Source: Isoetes taiwanensis (taxonomy: Eukaryota; Streptophyta; Lycopodiopsida; Isoetales; Isoetaceae). Taken from it: a stretch of 64,000 bases of DNA. The notes beneath the pieces were generated by a model that was not told the DNA's origin, ran no database searches, and saw only the letters and a list, made by a program, of their open reading frames with translations. Shown piece after piece: positions 20,950-32,480 of this stretch. Positions within the stretch are counted from its first letter, which is position 1, and every line of letters begins with the position of its first letter. Position numbers and translations under genes: made by a program. The DNA is taken from contig JAJEKV010000050.1 in the NCBI GenBank assembly GCA_021234155.1, positions 4,762,550 through 4,826,549 of the forward strand. The letters are read 5' to 3'.

Positions 20950-22955
20950 TTATAACTCCCACCCTAGTTTGATCCACTGTGGATTGTAGAGATGTCTCCA
21001 CCCACCTCAACGTATTGATTTTCTTATGATCGTATATCTAAATATAAGGTTTGCATTGAGACCTCAACTTTTCCCACAGACTGCTGACAACTAACGTCAG
21101 TAACCGACTCAAGGAATAAATGTAAAAGTTGTGTCCATCTTGAAATAGCCCACTGAATACACACCAATAGAATGACAACATGGCATGGGGAGCTTAAAAT
21201 TTTATATATTAAGGTGTACATTGAATTAGGAGCTGTAGAGAACGATTAACGGAGAGACAAGAATGAAACTTTAAATATGTGATGCTTCCTGCAATCTGCT
21301 ATGCTATGTAGAAGCACCATATACGCCTGGATGGAGGCATGCTAAGAAGGTCGATTTGGCCTGGATTCAAGGTAACAGGTGGTCGATTTGGCCTAGCTTC
21401 AAGGTAGAATGGCAATACCCCAATCCTTTATGCTTGTAATGAATGGCAGTGGAGTTTCGAGCCCTGTGACCCAGCCTACTATACCTAAGATATAACCAGC
21501 ACTCTGGCATGCAGCGTGAATGTAAAACCAACTAGGGAAAAGAATAGCCATACCACCACTGCTATAGCAATACCAAAATATAGAAAATTTGGCATAAGTA
21601 ATGTCGCCTAGCAAGTCCGACCTCCCTTTAATCTAACGAATCATGTAAGAAGGAAGCATATACCTCAATCTGGCCAGAATGGCTTTATGCTCTGATAAGT
21701 AGAGGATGCCGCCAAAAAAATCACTATAGCCATCCGATTTCGCCAAATATCCTGCAGCACCACATTCCGATTCCATAACTCAGACTATTTTAATTGCACC
21801 CACTGTTTCAAGCTCTACTACAATTACAACCCCGCATAGCTCCATTCTTCTCCCCAAACACACAGCCAGTTCGGAGCAGTTTTCGGCATATTCTAGGCAT
21901 ATTTCAGCATATACTTAGAATATGCCAAAAGCCCACATGAGCGAGGGTTTGCCCCCACTTGTTTATCCAGGTTTGATTTCTATTTTTTTATTTTTAATAT
22001 GTTTGCCAAGAAAGAAGCTCCCATGTTGGTTGAAATCGCCCTGCTCACGATTGGCGAGCTTGTTCTAGATTGCCTGAACTTCCAATGAGGCTAAGGATTC
22101 ATTCTTCATTGCTAGATAAGCATCTCTAGTTCACTTCAGCATGACCAATTTTAGCAGTTACTAGGTACAAAATACATATGCATTAATTTGAAATGCACAC
22201 CCACATGATCTTTCTTGCCTAATTCATTGGAGACTTTAAATTGTTAGGTGCATATGAGATCCAAGCCAAGGAGAAGCACCATCGCAAACTAGATTAAGCA
22301 TAGCCTAGATGGGGATTTGCATGAAAGGCATCCCCCCCAAGATGCCCCAGATCAAGAAAAAAGAAAAGAAATAGGAAGCCCAGTGTATTTTCTGACGAGA
22401 GGGATGATTCCTAAAGCTTTGCTCTATGGTTACCTTAGGCATCTTATCTGATAATGAAAGTGGATTGTCCATGAGATCAGAGTTTCATTTGCATTGTTTG
22501 GTTGAAGCTAGATTGGACGACATAGATTGTGCATTTGAAGAGCTAGCAGTTGATGATAAGTCTATGTTCATCCTTTTTGTAGGTCATCATTGTTTGTAGA
22601 CAGAATAGATTATTTAGCACTATCATGAGTGTGGAGGCTTGGAAATTTGTGTAAGGCAGAGTTTCTATTCAGAGTTTTCTATTATTCATTGCCGGAAGAA
22701 TTCTGAGCAATCCTTTGTTTTGCCTTCAAGTCAAGTTTTCCAAGCTTCATATATGCCCAGTAATCCTTTGTTTTGCCTTCAATTGACATTTGTTTTGTAT
22801 GCTTATTTTGTATGCATTGATACTCACGTAGGGTGCTGCTGGCAAAGCTTGGGCATACAAGGTGTTGTGTAAGGGTGCTGTTGACAAAGCTTAACAGCCC
22901 AAACTGTATCTACAGTAGGGCTTGGAAAAAGCCAGAATGGATAGGCTGCAACAGG
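20950..22955. other. Intergenic sequence, nothing recognised
   Basis: Only short random open frames on either strand. A short imperfect duplication (gggtgctgctggcaaagctt / gggtgctgttgacaaagctt) lies near 22829-22890. Confidence 0.5.
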
Positions 22956-22959
22956 AACG

Positions 22960-23330
22960 ATCTACATAATAAATTGATGGACCCCATCCTCCGTTACATC
23001 ACATGCATTTGTCTGGACATTCAAACGAATCATATTGCTTGTCTTACTACAGGCATGGCTTGTCAACTTCGACTGACAATTACACGCTGGTACAGTGGAA
23101 ATGGAATCGATTGCAATAGAATTGTCCCAACCATAAGCTAGCTTTTTGAGTATGCCAGCCTGCCCATTTAACACTAAAGACCAAGGCACATTCTACCAAC
23201 TGATGAAGATAAGTTGTGGCAGTGGAGCACAGTGTATTGCTGACATATGTGACCAGGCTAGAGCGCCCTAGAAGTAAACTAAATCTAACATAAAATATCA
23301 GGAATTTTTTCACTGCATATCTTGCCATGC
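22960..23330 (-). promoter_or_regulatory. Orphan SAUR-type upstream region
   Basis: Contains the conserved block found upstream of the SAUR genes at 25113 and 27804: gaccccatcc…, a spaced CATGCATTTGTCTGGAC-like stretch, cttgtcttac, attgtcccaaccataagc, then ggcacattctaccaactgatga. The gene that should follow toward the left (below 22960) is absent, so this is a promoter without its SAUR. Confidence 0.5.
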
Positions 23331-24082
23331 TCTTTTAAATTTGTATCCTCTTATTGGTCTTATTCTCTTGCAGGATTTCCATGTCCAACTTTAACAACTT
23401 ACAAGAATGCAGTAAGATAAAAGTTACCAGCTCAATATAGTATCTGAAAATCTAAATATGAAAGTGAAGACATGCTACAAAAGAACAGCCAATCCTGTTG
23501 ATCTTCTGCACATTGGTCGTGGATTGAGGTTTGAGAATCTCTAAGCTTGAGTTTCAAACCTGCTATGCACGACATTAAACATGAATTGTTGTTTGATGTT
23601 AATTCTATTTCATGGAAATTCACGGACAAAACACATTAGGTGATTGTTTATTCACAAAATTTGAGTTCAAATGGCGCAAAGAATCCAAAGCAAAAAGACA
23701 AACTATTCAAAGAATCCAAGAAAAAAGAAAATATTTATTAGCAGAATAAAACAAGAACATAAGCGTTTTATCTGTATATCAAGCCAAAATCTCACATCCA
23801 ATTAACGGATCATCAATCTTTATAGCCAGAATGGCTTGGAAGTCAATTAGATCTGCAAAATCACACAAAATGTGGAAATGCTGGTTTTGGATGTTCACTA
23901 ATAGATAATATTGCAAATATGGAGCTGTCCAGATGAGAAACAATGCATGGTAAAGAAGCACGTTTTTTCCATATAAGTATCATTCGCCAAATTTAAGATT
24001 TCTTTCATACAACAGACTCTAAACATGAACAGAAGTTTAAACTCTTGCTTAATTGCCATCGCAATCTGAGAGCTACCTCTAA

Positions 24083-24300
24083 TTGAGATGCGTGCTGCTG
24101 GTCTTCTCCAAAAATCATATTAAGCGGTCAAACAAGACATGCTCTGATGGTAACGTGCTTGACAAATTTCCTGAAGAGTATGGATTTGAATACCTGAGCC
24201 TTCGCATTTTCATCAAAGGAACCAAAAGCGCCTACAACAAATGTCCGCCTTTGTTCTATCCTCAGGGATTCCTGGAACATCAAAACAATATTCTTCTTGT
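24083..24300 (-). pseudogene. SAUR pseudogene with internal micro-inversion (module 1)
   Basis: On the minus strand EQRRTFVVGAFGSFDE (start of the SAUR domain) is followed by a segment that only makes sense on the plus strand, LDKFPEEYGFEY. Minus-strand SAUR sequence then resumes with HVLFDRLI-stop-FLEK. The middle of the SAUR domain is therefore inverted in place. The same arrangement recurs near 26985, 58400 and 61500. Confidence 0.7.
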
Positions 24301-24651
24301 TTAAATCACTGTTCATGCCACTGTATTGCCTCAATGAATTGATACCTTGCAGAACCCAGCCTTGCAACTTTCCTGAAAGAACGAACAAAAGACTATGATA
24401 GGAGAAATAGAGGGATATAGATAATGCTGGCTTTTAGAAGGTGCAACAAGAATATGGTTGGCTAATTCCTTGAAGCATAATTGGTTAATTGGTTATTGGC
24501 TTACTTCTGAAAAGATCTTAAAAGCGGTCCTTTTGGAAGAAACATGGTACATTTAAATGGAAACAAAATTTGGTGTGTATTCAATTCATTACCCCCAAAT
24601 TGGGGGCAGTTTCTGTACAGAAGAGTATATAGGAAGCTAAAATTGTTCCTC

Positions 24652-25113
24652 CTAAGAGGCATAGAAATCTAACAGCTCCTCAAGTGGCAGTTGAGCTGCC
24701 TGCTTCTGATTCTTTTCTAAGAGCCATAAAAAATGCTCAAACAGGACAGAGTCACATGATATTCTGAGGCCTCCGCTGTATTCAAATCCATATTCTTCAG
24801 CAGATCTATCAAGCAATCCTCTCATCAAAGGGTGGCTCAAAACTGCAGTTGGCACAACAAATCTGCGCCTTTGCTCTGCGACATACACTGCTACACAGCT
24901 TTCTTGCATTTCTGAAACCTCCAAACAAGATGGTTCTCCCTCGAAATCACTGTCCAAGTCACTCATATGCCTTTGTGATATAAGGAAACTACGTTTGGAC
25001 CCAAAGGAGCTGCTCCTGCTACTACCAGAAGAACTTGAACTTGATCTTGATAGCATGCTCTTCCTTTGCAGGAAATTCGAGAAACTTTTTAGTTTAGATC
25101 TCAAAGAATCCAT
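24652..25113 (-). CDS. SAUR: SAUR family protein (153 aa), intact
   Basis: Start chosen at 25113 (MDSLRSKLKSFSNFLQRKSM) because this N-terminus is shared by the SAUR copies at 57614 and 27804; the frame stays open further upstream, but a TATAAAA box lies about 80 nt before this ATG. A Ser-rich linker is followed by the SAUR domain: CVAVYVAEQRRRFVVPTAVL, HPLMRGLLDRSAEEYGFEY, CDSVLFEHFLWLLEK, and a C-terminal QAAQLPLEELLDFYAS. In Arabidopsis, SAUR proteins of some subgroups inhibit PP2C.D phosphatases and so raise plasma-membrane H+-ATPase activity and cell expansion; whether this member does so is unknown. Single exon, as usual for SAURs. Confidence 0.93.
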   Translation of the reverse strand: MDSLRSKLKSFSNFLQRKSMLSRSSSSSSGSSRSSSFGSKRSFLISQRHMSDLDSDFEGEPSCLEVSEMQESCVAVYVAEQRRRFVVPTAVLSHPLMRGLLDRSAEEYGFEYSGGLRISCDSVLFEHFLWLLEKNQKQAAQLPLEELLDFYAS

Positions 25114-25190
25114 GGCAAGCAATAGAAGGTAAGATTCTGCAGATAAGAATATGTGAAGAGAAGTGGTGGAATATAAAAGAGAAGGATCGG

Positions 25191-25500
25191 TTTTATAGTC
25201 AAGATGAGTGCGGTGCAACAACGACAATTGTATACATAGTAATTGCATGGACCCCATTCTTCTTTTCAGTACATGAACTTGACTGCACATCCCAACAAGT
25301 CATATGTATCTTGTCTTACCAATTGCGACCGATAATTACTTGCCGGTACAATGAAATTGTCCCAGCCGTAAGCAGTTGTAGAGTGGGCCAAGCATACCAT
25401 GTGATGGGTTCTTGTATCTAGTGTCAAAAATCAACACCAAAGGCAAGGCACATTCCACCAACTGATGAGGATAAGTTTTGGCAGTAGACTGTGTCTAAAC
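25191..25500 (-). promoter_or_regulatory. SAUR promoter (module 1)
   Basis: TATAAAA at 25191-25197 on the minus strand. Upstream, the conserved SAUR block includes attgtcccagccgtaagc, agagtgggccaa, catgtgatgg and ggcacattccaccaactgatga. The same block lies upstream of the other SAUR-I copies, in the same order. Confidence 0.7.
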
Positions 25501-25989
25501 TGTGTGGTAGCATAGAAGTATGCTGAGCAAGATGCAAACCTGACAATAAAGCTTACGATTAAATATGTTCACTTTGAATACTTCAATTTTTTTTGCTGAA
25601 TTACCATGTCAAACTCAAACAGAATACAAAGACTTGTACGCAAAAGAAGCCAGTAATATGATACATATAGGTCAAACTTTTGGAAAATAAAAAGAAGCTG
25701 AGTGGACATACTCAAATACACAAATAACACAGTTAAAACATGAATTCTAAAAATGATACATGGTGAGCATACTGAATAAGAGATTGTATAGCTTGTATGG
25801 TGCTTGCATTGAATAATTCAGCCAGATATCAGTAACTTTTGAAATCCTAACGCCCTTTACTTTGCAACAAAGGGTGTATGTAATCATGTTGCTAATTTGT
25901 AGACTGTTAGCGGCATAAGGTGTTATGGTTGACAGCCTGCACATTGGATGAGGTTTAGAAGCCCTAAGCTTTCTGATCTTAAGAACAAA

Positions 25990-26460
25990 AATAATCCATC
26001 ATATGATTCATAAATGACCTACCGACACAGATTCAAAGACATATGTGGCCACATGATATTTTACAGTATACAGAGAACGTTATTGCAAGCAAATAGCTGG
26101 TGGGTTGAGATAATTGCATTGGACAGGATATGAAGTTAAATGCGGCCCGAAAATTTCGGCTATGCAGCATCATATAACCTGCAGATCAATAATGATCCAT
26201 GGCGATGATGATAAAAAGATAAGACAAGCTTCAATATGGCCATGCTGTTGTTTCCACGTCGTTAACACAAGTTCTGAATTTGGCCATGCTTCAAATGCAC
26301 ATTCCACAAAGGAGAAAATTTGTTGTCCTAGTTCTGGTCTTGTATAACATGAAGCTTCCCAGTACGAGATATACAGTTTAAACCTTCCTAGTATGGAAAA
26401 ATGAATAGAATCATTAATCATCAAGCTCCTATGTTCCTTTTCATTAAGTCGTACATTCTT
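25990..26460 (+). pseudogene. Ghost SAUR locus: promoter and 3' flank without coding region
   Basis: The upstream part parallels the region before the intact plus-strand SAUR at 28877: gtggccacatgatat, gcaagcaaatagc, ggctatgcagc, and ctagttctggtcttg followed by a decayed TATA (tataacatgaag at about 26342). Sequence matching the 3' flank of that gene (cagtttaaacc…tatggaaaaatgaatagaat, about 26375-26410) comes almost at once. The coding region of roughly 500 bp is missing between them. Confidence 0.6.
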
Positions 26461-26984
26461 TGTCGTCTTTCTTGTGTTCATTTTAATATTGCCTAACATG
26501 GATATTAGCTTCTGTCTTTGACATTTTGATTCAACTCTTTGTGCATACTCTTGTGCCTATACAACTATCTGGAAAAAATACCTTAACCCGGTTCACAAAG
26601 AAAGGTAATCTACGGCATCTTAAAGTTCTCACATTATTGGTAAGATAGGCTGTTTGTTTATCTCTTGGAAACAAGTAGCTGGCTAATAAGAAACAATGAT
26701 ACTTTTGGACGTAAATAGACAATAAATTGATACATAGAACATGGATGATGAAAGAATGTACAACATTGCAATTAGTAGTTCAATTAGAAACAGTGTGCTA
26801 TGTAACAAAAAAATAGAGCATGATATTTTGAAATGAGAGCATTTCTCTGTTTCATACTCAATAAATATTTCTTCTGTACAAGACATGACTGAAAGATTGA
26901 ACAAACTTTAAATGTAAGGACAGGTTTAAACTCTTGCCTAACTAGCAAAGAAATATGAGAGATCATGTACCTGGAGTTGAGATG

Positions 26985-27130
26985 CGTGCTGCTGTTTCCT
27001 TCTCTAAAAGCCATACGATGTGCTCAAGCAAAGACAGGCTCCAATGGTAATGTGCGCGACAAATCTTCTGAAGAGTATGGATTTGAATACTTCTGAGCCC
27101 TTAGTGAACAAAGTGCAGATTGGCTCAATG
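26985..27130 (-). pseudogene. SAUR micro-inversion pseudogene (module 2)
   Basis: Minus strand LLEHIVWLLEKE lies beside plus-strand DKSSEEYGFEY, the same inverted arrangement as at 24083-24300. The flanks on both sides match module 1. Confidence 0.6.
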
Positions 27131-27369
27131 ACCTTGATACACAGCCTGTGCACCTTAGCAGAAAGCAAAATACTGAGCATTGGGATATGAGATAATGCAG
27201 GCGCTTAGAAGGTGGAAAAAGGATATGGTTGAAGCATAATTGGTTAATTATTTGACTGATTGACTTGCTTCTTAAAAGAACTTAAAGAGGTCTCTTTGGG
27301 AAAGAACACGGTACATTCAATGGAAACAAAAATTTGTGTATATCCATTACCCCAAAATTAGGGGCAGTT

Positions 27370-27804
27370 TTTGTACAGGCATAAAAAATGCTCAAACAGG
27401 ACAGATACCAGATTCTTTTCCAACAGCCATAAAAATGCTCAAACAGGACAGAGTCACATGGTATCGTGGGGCCTCCACTGTATTCAAATCCATATTCCTC
27501 AGCAGATCTATCAAGCAATCTTCTAATCAAAGGGTGGCTCAAAACTGCAGTTGGCACAACAAATCTGCGCCTTTGCTCACTCACATACATACATAGCCAC
27601 ACAGCCTGCTGGCATTTCTGAAACCTCCAAACAAGATGCATCTTGCTCATAATCTCTGTCCTTTGCCTTTGTGACATAACGGAACTGCGTTTGGACCCAA
27701 AAGGGCTGCTCGTGCTGCTACAGGAAGAACTTGATCTTAACAGCATGCTTTTTCTTTGCAGGAAGTTAGAGAATCTTTCTAATTCTAGATTTCAAAGAAG
27801 GCAT
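27370..27804 (-). pseudogene. SAUR pseudogene (module 2)
   Basis: Start at 27804 (MPSLKSR). A frameshift near 27770 leads into NFLQRKSML; another disrupts the linker near 27600-27670. SEQRRRFVVPTAVLSHP, RRLLDRSAEEYGFEY and CDSVLFEHF are preserved. After that the frame is lost, and the Ala-Ala-Gln/Leu-Leu-Asp-Phe C-terminus is missing. A local duplication (cataaaaatgctcaaacaggacag twice, 27380-27450) lies at the break. Confidence 0.85.
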
Positions 27805-27949
27805 GGCAAGCAAAAGTTGCAGATAAGAATAAGTGACGAAAGAACTGTTGGGATATGGAAGAACTAGAACGGGTGCGCTGAACCCAGGACCAGAACCAGA
27901 ATGGGTGCGCTGAACAAGGACGATTGAGTACATAATAAACGCATGGACC

Positions 27950-28260
27950 CCCCATTTTCTTTACAGCCCATTAAATTGTCTGCTCATCCCACCAAATTGA
28001 ATACTTCTTGTCTTACCATTTGCAACTGATAAAACTACTTGCCGGTACAATGAAACTGTCCCAGGCCCAGCCGTAAGCAGTTGAAGAGTGGGCCAAATGG
28101 TGCAGGCATACCATGTGATGATGGATTCTTGTATGTAGTGCAAGGCACATTCTGCCAACTGATGAGGATAAGCTTTGGGGCAGTGCAGGCTGCAACACTG
28201 TGCTGATGAAATATCTGGATAGCGCAGCATAGAAGTGTTCTGAGCAAGATGAAAGCCTGA
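27950..28260 (-). promoter_or_regulatory. SAUR promoter region (module 2)
   Basis: Carries the conserved SAUR-I upstream block (cttgtcttaccatttgcaactgat, actgtcccaggcccagccgtaagc, aggcataccatgtgatg, ggcacattctgccaactgatga). No clear TATAAAA remains in front of 27804, consistent with decay. Confidence 0.55.
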
Positions 28261-28788
28261 CATAATAAAGTTCACTTATTACCTAACCATCAAATATCAT
28301 TGTCATTGAATTTGAATATACTTTCATCCGTCTGATTTTCTTGCATTGATATTATTAGCAGCCTAAGATGTTTGTTATGTATGATTGACAGTTTGTGAGG
28401 TTTTAGAAAGTCTAGGCTTCTTGATCCTGAGATAAGAACAGTAACTTATATGTCAAAATCATACATGGACTAACAACCGACATAAATTTATAAAAACATA
28501 AGTGGCCACATGATATCCCTGACAGTAGACCAGACAAACAATTTTGTAAGCAACTAGCGAATTCCGTCCGGCTATGCAGCGCCGTATAACCCTACATACA
28601 TGAGTAATGAAATTTATGTTTCCCATAGTCACTTTCAGCACTTGTCCTGGTACTTTGTACACAAAATATTAAATTCCTGTTATGATGGTGAAATGGTAAG
28701 ACCAGCCCATGCTATATGCTTGCAGACAACTGCATGTCCCACAAAAAATAAAATTTTATTATCCTCCTAAACTAGTTCTGGTCTTGGC

Positions 28789-28795
28789 TATAAAA
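28789..28795 (+). promoter_or_regulatory. TATA box of SAUR at 28877
   Basis: TATAAAA, 82 nt before the ATG, in the context cttggctataaaatgaag. Confidence 0.75.
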
Positions 28796-28876
28796 TGAAG
28801 CCTTCATCTCATAATGCAGTCAGTTCTTTCTCTAGAGGTTTCTAGTTTATTCCTTTCTTCTAGCTAGCACAAAGAA

Positions 28877-29296
28877 ATGACTTCTTTGAAAGCTAAATTG
28901 CGCAGATTTTCTGAGTTCCTTGCCAAGAAAAATATGCTAGCAACAAGATCAAATTCTTGGGCTAGTAACAGGTGCAGCTCATCAGACTTGGAGAGTGAGT
29001 GCGAGGAAGAAGCATTCTTCTCCGAGCTTCGGAAAGTTCCTGAAGGATGCATGGCTATATATGTGGGAGAGCAAAGGCAAAGATTTGTTGTGTCCACTGA
29101 CATTTTGAACTCCCCATTTATGAGAAGGCTGCTTGACAGATCTGCCCAAGAGTATGGATTTGAATACAATGGAGGTCTTATGATACCTTGTGATCCAGTA
29201 TTGTTTGAACACTTGTTATGGCTTCTGCACAAGGACAAGAAGCAGGCAGCTCAAATCCAGATTGACGAGCTGTTAGATTTCTATAACGATTGCTAG
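28877..29296 (+). CDS. SAUR: SAUR family protein (139 aa), intact
   Basis: Starts MTSLKAKLRRFSEFLAKKNML, then a short acidic/Ser linker. The complete SAUR domain follows: PEGCMAIYVGEQRQRFVVST, NSPFMRRLLDRSAQEYGFEY, CDPVLFEHLLWLLHKDKK, and QAAQIQIDELLDFYNDC. Single exon with TATAAAA upstream. It is divergent from the minus-strand copies in linker and C-terminus (QIQIDELLDF versus QLPLEELLDF), so it is a second SAUR type in this cluster. Remnants of the same type lie near 59100 and 61100. Confidence 0.94.
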   Translation: MTSLKAKLRRFSEFLAKKNMLATRSNSWASNRCSSSDLESECEEEAFFSELRKVPEGCMAIYVGEQRQRFVVSTDILNSPFMRRLLDRSAQEYGFEYNGGLMIPCDPVLFEHLLWLLHKDKKQAAQIQIDELLDFYNDC

Positions 29297-29299
29297 ATT

Positions 29300-30000
29300 T
29301 TTGCTCCCACTATTGGGTGATGTACAGATAAACCTCCCCAATATGGGAAGATGAATAGAATTATTACATACAACCTACTAAGCTCTCATGTTTGCTTCTC
29401 AAGTTCTAAGTTGAATGTTTTTTGTTGTCTTCCTTGTATTCATTTTGATCTTGCCTTATCTTCTGTATTTTACAGTTTTATTCACTTTGTGTATATTCTT
29501 GCACCTCAAACAACTACCTGGAACTCAATTAGTTTCACAAAGAAACTGGGAAATGGACTATTTGTTTATTACTTGGAAACAAGTTGCCTAGTAGGCAAAT
29601 TTAGGAACTAGATAAGATCATGGCTTTGGACGTGATAACGGATATGAAGAACATGGGTAAAGAGAGAGACTTGAAAAGAGTCTGACAAGGTGACTGGAGA
29701 AGAGAGATAATAATGCACATGCTAAATTTAACAAGAATAACAGAGTAGGCTATGTACCAAAAGAAAAAAGCATGATATTCACCAACAAGTGCATTTTGCT
29801 ATTTCATACCCAATATTGAATATTTCTTCTGTACAACAGGCCTCATACAGGAAATTTAAGCTCTTAGAGAGCATGATATTTGCAAATGTGTCTTTTTTTA
29901 TGTAAATCCAATATTGAACTGTACCGGACCACATACACTCTTAGAAATCTAAGAGCTCATCTATGTACAATGAGGACATAAGAATAAATGCACGAACTCT
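29300..30000. repeat. 3' end of SAUR module 2
   Basis: Parallels 26500-26950 and 63560-63960: a block with gaaactgggaaatggac…tttattacttggaaacaagt, ctttggacgt, gtaccaaaaga…gcatgatatt and tgaatatttcttctgta. No gene. Confidence 0.7.
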
Positions 30001-30700
30001 GTGTATTTTGTAGAACATGGGATTGTCTGGGCAATGGATGATAATGCGGCCAAAGCCAAATTAAAAATCGATCGGCTATGTCTTATTTTCCGGCGCGCAA
30101 CTTGTGTTGTGCTGAAAAGGTAGGTAAAGTGTCGGTTGCTCCAAAGTACAATCTACAATTCAAGAGCTTTATTTTTCCAATAACAATTCAAGAGCTTTAT
30201 TTTTTCAATAATTGTAGTTTGTTAAGTGATTGGCTGTGCGTAACGGATAATGTATTGGTGGATACCGTTGGGCCAAATTAGATGCATGACAAAATGGTCA
30301 AGCCAATTAGATCTTTGAGAACTTTTTGTGAATGCTTAGAATCTTTTGCAAATTTGATTCTTCATACACATTTGCCTCGCTCACAACAATGTGAACTATT
30401 TAAAATCATGGATGGATTACTTGATCTATTCTATATTGTGACGGCAACTTGAAATATATCTTTAAATTAGATAGCGAGATTTATTTATTAAAGCTTGAAA
30501 TAATGATTTGATGCTGGGAAGACATTTCTCAAGGAATTTATTACTGTTTTATGAAGGGCAATTTAATTCAATTCAATTTATGAAAGGGAATTTGCGAAAC
30601 ATGTAAATATCAACTTAGGAATAAATCTCGTTATTGGTCACTCATGATAGCGTTGCATTAGAGACGGCATGAATACATAAGACGTCTACCTTAAGATCAA
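30001..30700. other. AT-rich sequence, nothing recognised
   Basis: No open frame or repeat that can be assigned. The short phrase caattcaagagctttatttttccaata is duplicated locally near 30157-30210. Confidence 0.5.
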
Positions 30701-30722
30701 TCCTAGAAAATCACCCATTTAA

Positions 30723-31060
30723 TTGTGCTCCTCTAGTTTGAGGAGTAGGACACGTGCAGAGCTTAACTGTTGCATTACGAAATGGAATAAATGGGCAACC
30801 ATTAGTTTCAACACATTCTGTTCCAAGTTAAAATACTTGGCCACTCAGGTAAGAATTTGTATTTTCTTTCTATTGGTTGGTAGTCTACACCAACGTATCA
30901 TTTTCTCCTTTTCTTATATGAATTTTATGCATGATGTGCTGGTTGGTGTAGGTGCTTGAGCTGGCTAGAAATGGGGTCAGGTTAATAAGAATAGCTCTCG
31001 CTCCTGGCATCTTGAGGTTCTGGATTTTTGCATCTCATATTACACTACACATTTGAGGAA
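30723..31060 (+). pseudogene. Exon-like fragments, unknown gene
   Basis: The frame from 30723 runs through WNKWATISFNTFCSKLKYLATQ to a GTAAGA donor at about 30849. After a TTGGTGTAG acceptor near 30951 it can continue with VLELARNGVRLIRIALAPG. This looks like two exons of a host gene, but the family is not recognised and there is no start. Confidence 0.25.
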
Positions 31061-31568
31061 TTGAGGTTAGTTTTCTTTGATATGTTAAGGTCATAGGATT
31101 TCGCTTGCAAATACTATAATGTAATGCATCTAATGCTAACAGTTAGAATCATAACTGGTGGTTTCATTTGGAGATGCATAGATTGCCAGGTAGATCCATA
31201 TTAGTTAGTTTTCTCAACTATGTCTCTTCATGTTGTAGATGGATCTACATTTCTCTTTTCTGCTGGTATCATTTCTGAACCATCATGATTTCATACATTG
31301 GTGCAATGCTAACAGAGCAACAAATTTGGGCCATACAAAATCTGCACCAAAACTAGGTCTGCAGAGGTGTATGACCCGCGGCCTGATACAGTATGCTTGC
31401 TTGATCTACAGGACTTTTATAAAAGCATAGTATGTAGGTCCTTCTATAAAGCTCTATTTCTCCTTCTAGAGTTAGAAACGACTGTATTTGAAAAGTTTGT
31501 GAGGATCAGACTGTTAAATAAAAAAGCGTATTTTGTTTTGATGAATGTTAATGTTCATTTGCCTCATG

Positions 31569-31707
31569 AAAACATCATTGTTTAAGTGATCCTACAAATG
31601 TTTTGCCAGCATATTTTTTGCGCCAAAAATTGTAGCCAAAACATCATTGCTTAGGTGATCCCTACAAATGTCTTGCTAGCATATTTTCTGCCTCAAAAAT
31701 GGGAGCC
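31569..31707. repeat. Two tandem copies of a 69-bp sequence
   Basis: aaaacatcattg…gtagcc at 31569-31637 and again at 31638-31707 with about 10 differences. Confidence 0.8.
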
Positions 31708-31709
31708 AA

Positions 31710-32480
31710 TATCAGTTAATAAACTGTTCTAGGCATCATATAAAAGTTATGCATTCTCTTTGCAAATGAGAAGTGAGAATTTGTAAGTTGCATTCTGGTC
31801 AGACTCAAATGAGAATCTAAGTACCATGTTGAGTTACATATGAGGTAGGGAAAGATGTAACATTTGTATATTTGACGTCATGCTCATGATGATGAGTTAA
31901 AGAAAGACTGGCACGTTATTTTCTGAACGATGTTCTAAATTTGCTTAGGTAGTTATGGGGACACATGCATGCATTGGTATATTACATGTATGGTACGGTT
32001 CGTTGAAGCGATTCTTAACCATAAAAAAAACTTGATTTGCATGGTAAGATCTAACTATTCTATTCTGAGATTGACATGCACTCCGTAAATAAGTAGGTTT
32101 CCATGGGGAGCATATAGGAGTAAACCAAAGTTTTCAAACAACTTAACCAAAGATGCAATGTGATGAAAAAAGCCAACAATTTTGCAATGCCTATATTTTG
32201 TCCATTTTAAAATGCTGTAATGTTTTTTATGGTAATTCCATTTGGAGATATTCTTGAATGAATTGTTAGGGCAATCGATATCCTGTTCATGCAACTTCAC
32301 AACCTTCACACATGTTCACATTTTCATGCAACTTTGCAACCTCCTCCAGACATGTTCACAAGATTACTTAAATTGTCTAGGCAATCGGTACTTGCTTCAT
32401 GCAACTTCCCAATCCTTAAGAGATATATACAAGATAACTTTACAACCTCCTCAATGAATATCCACAAGATATATCGAACA
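31710..32480. other. Non-coding sequence with weak repeats
   Basis: A phrase of about 120 bp (gcaatcgatatcctgttcatgcaacttc / gcaatcggtacttgcttcatgcaacttc) is duplicated between 32270 and 32420. No gene. Confidence 0.5.

Noticed and set aside
25114-25290. Longer 212-aa SAUR starting at 25290
   Set aside because: The TATA box and the conserved SAUR-I promoter fall in the extra part, and paralogues start at the MDSL/MASL methionine.
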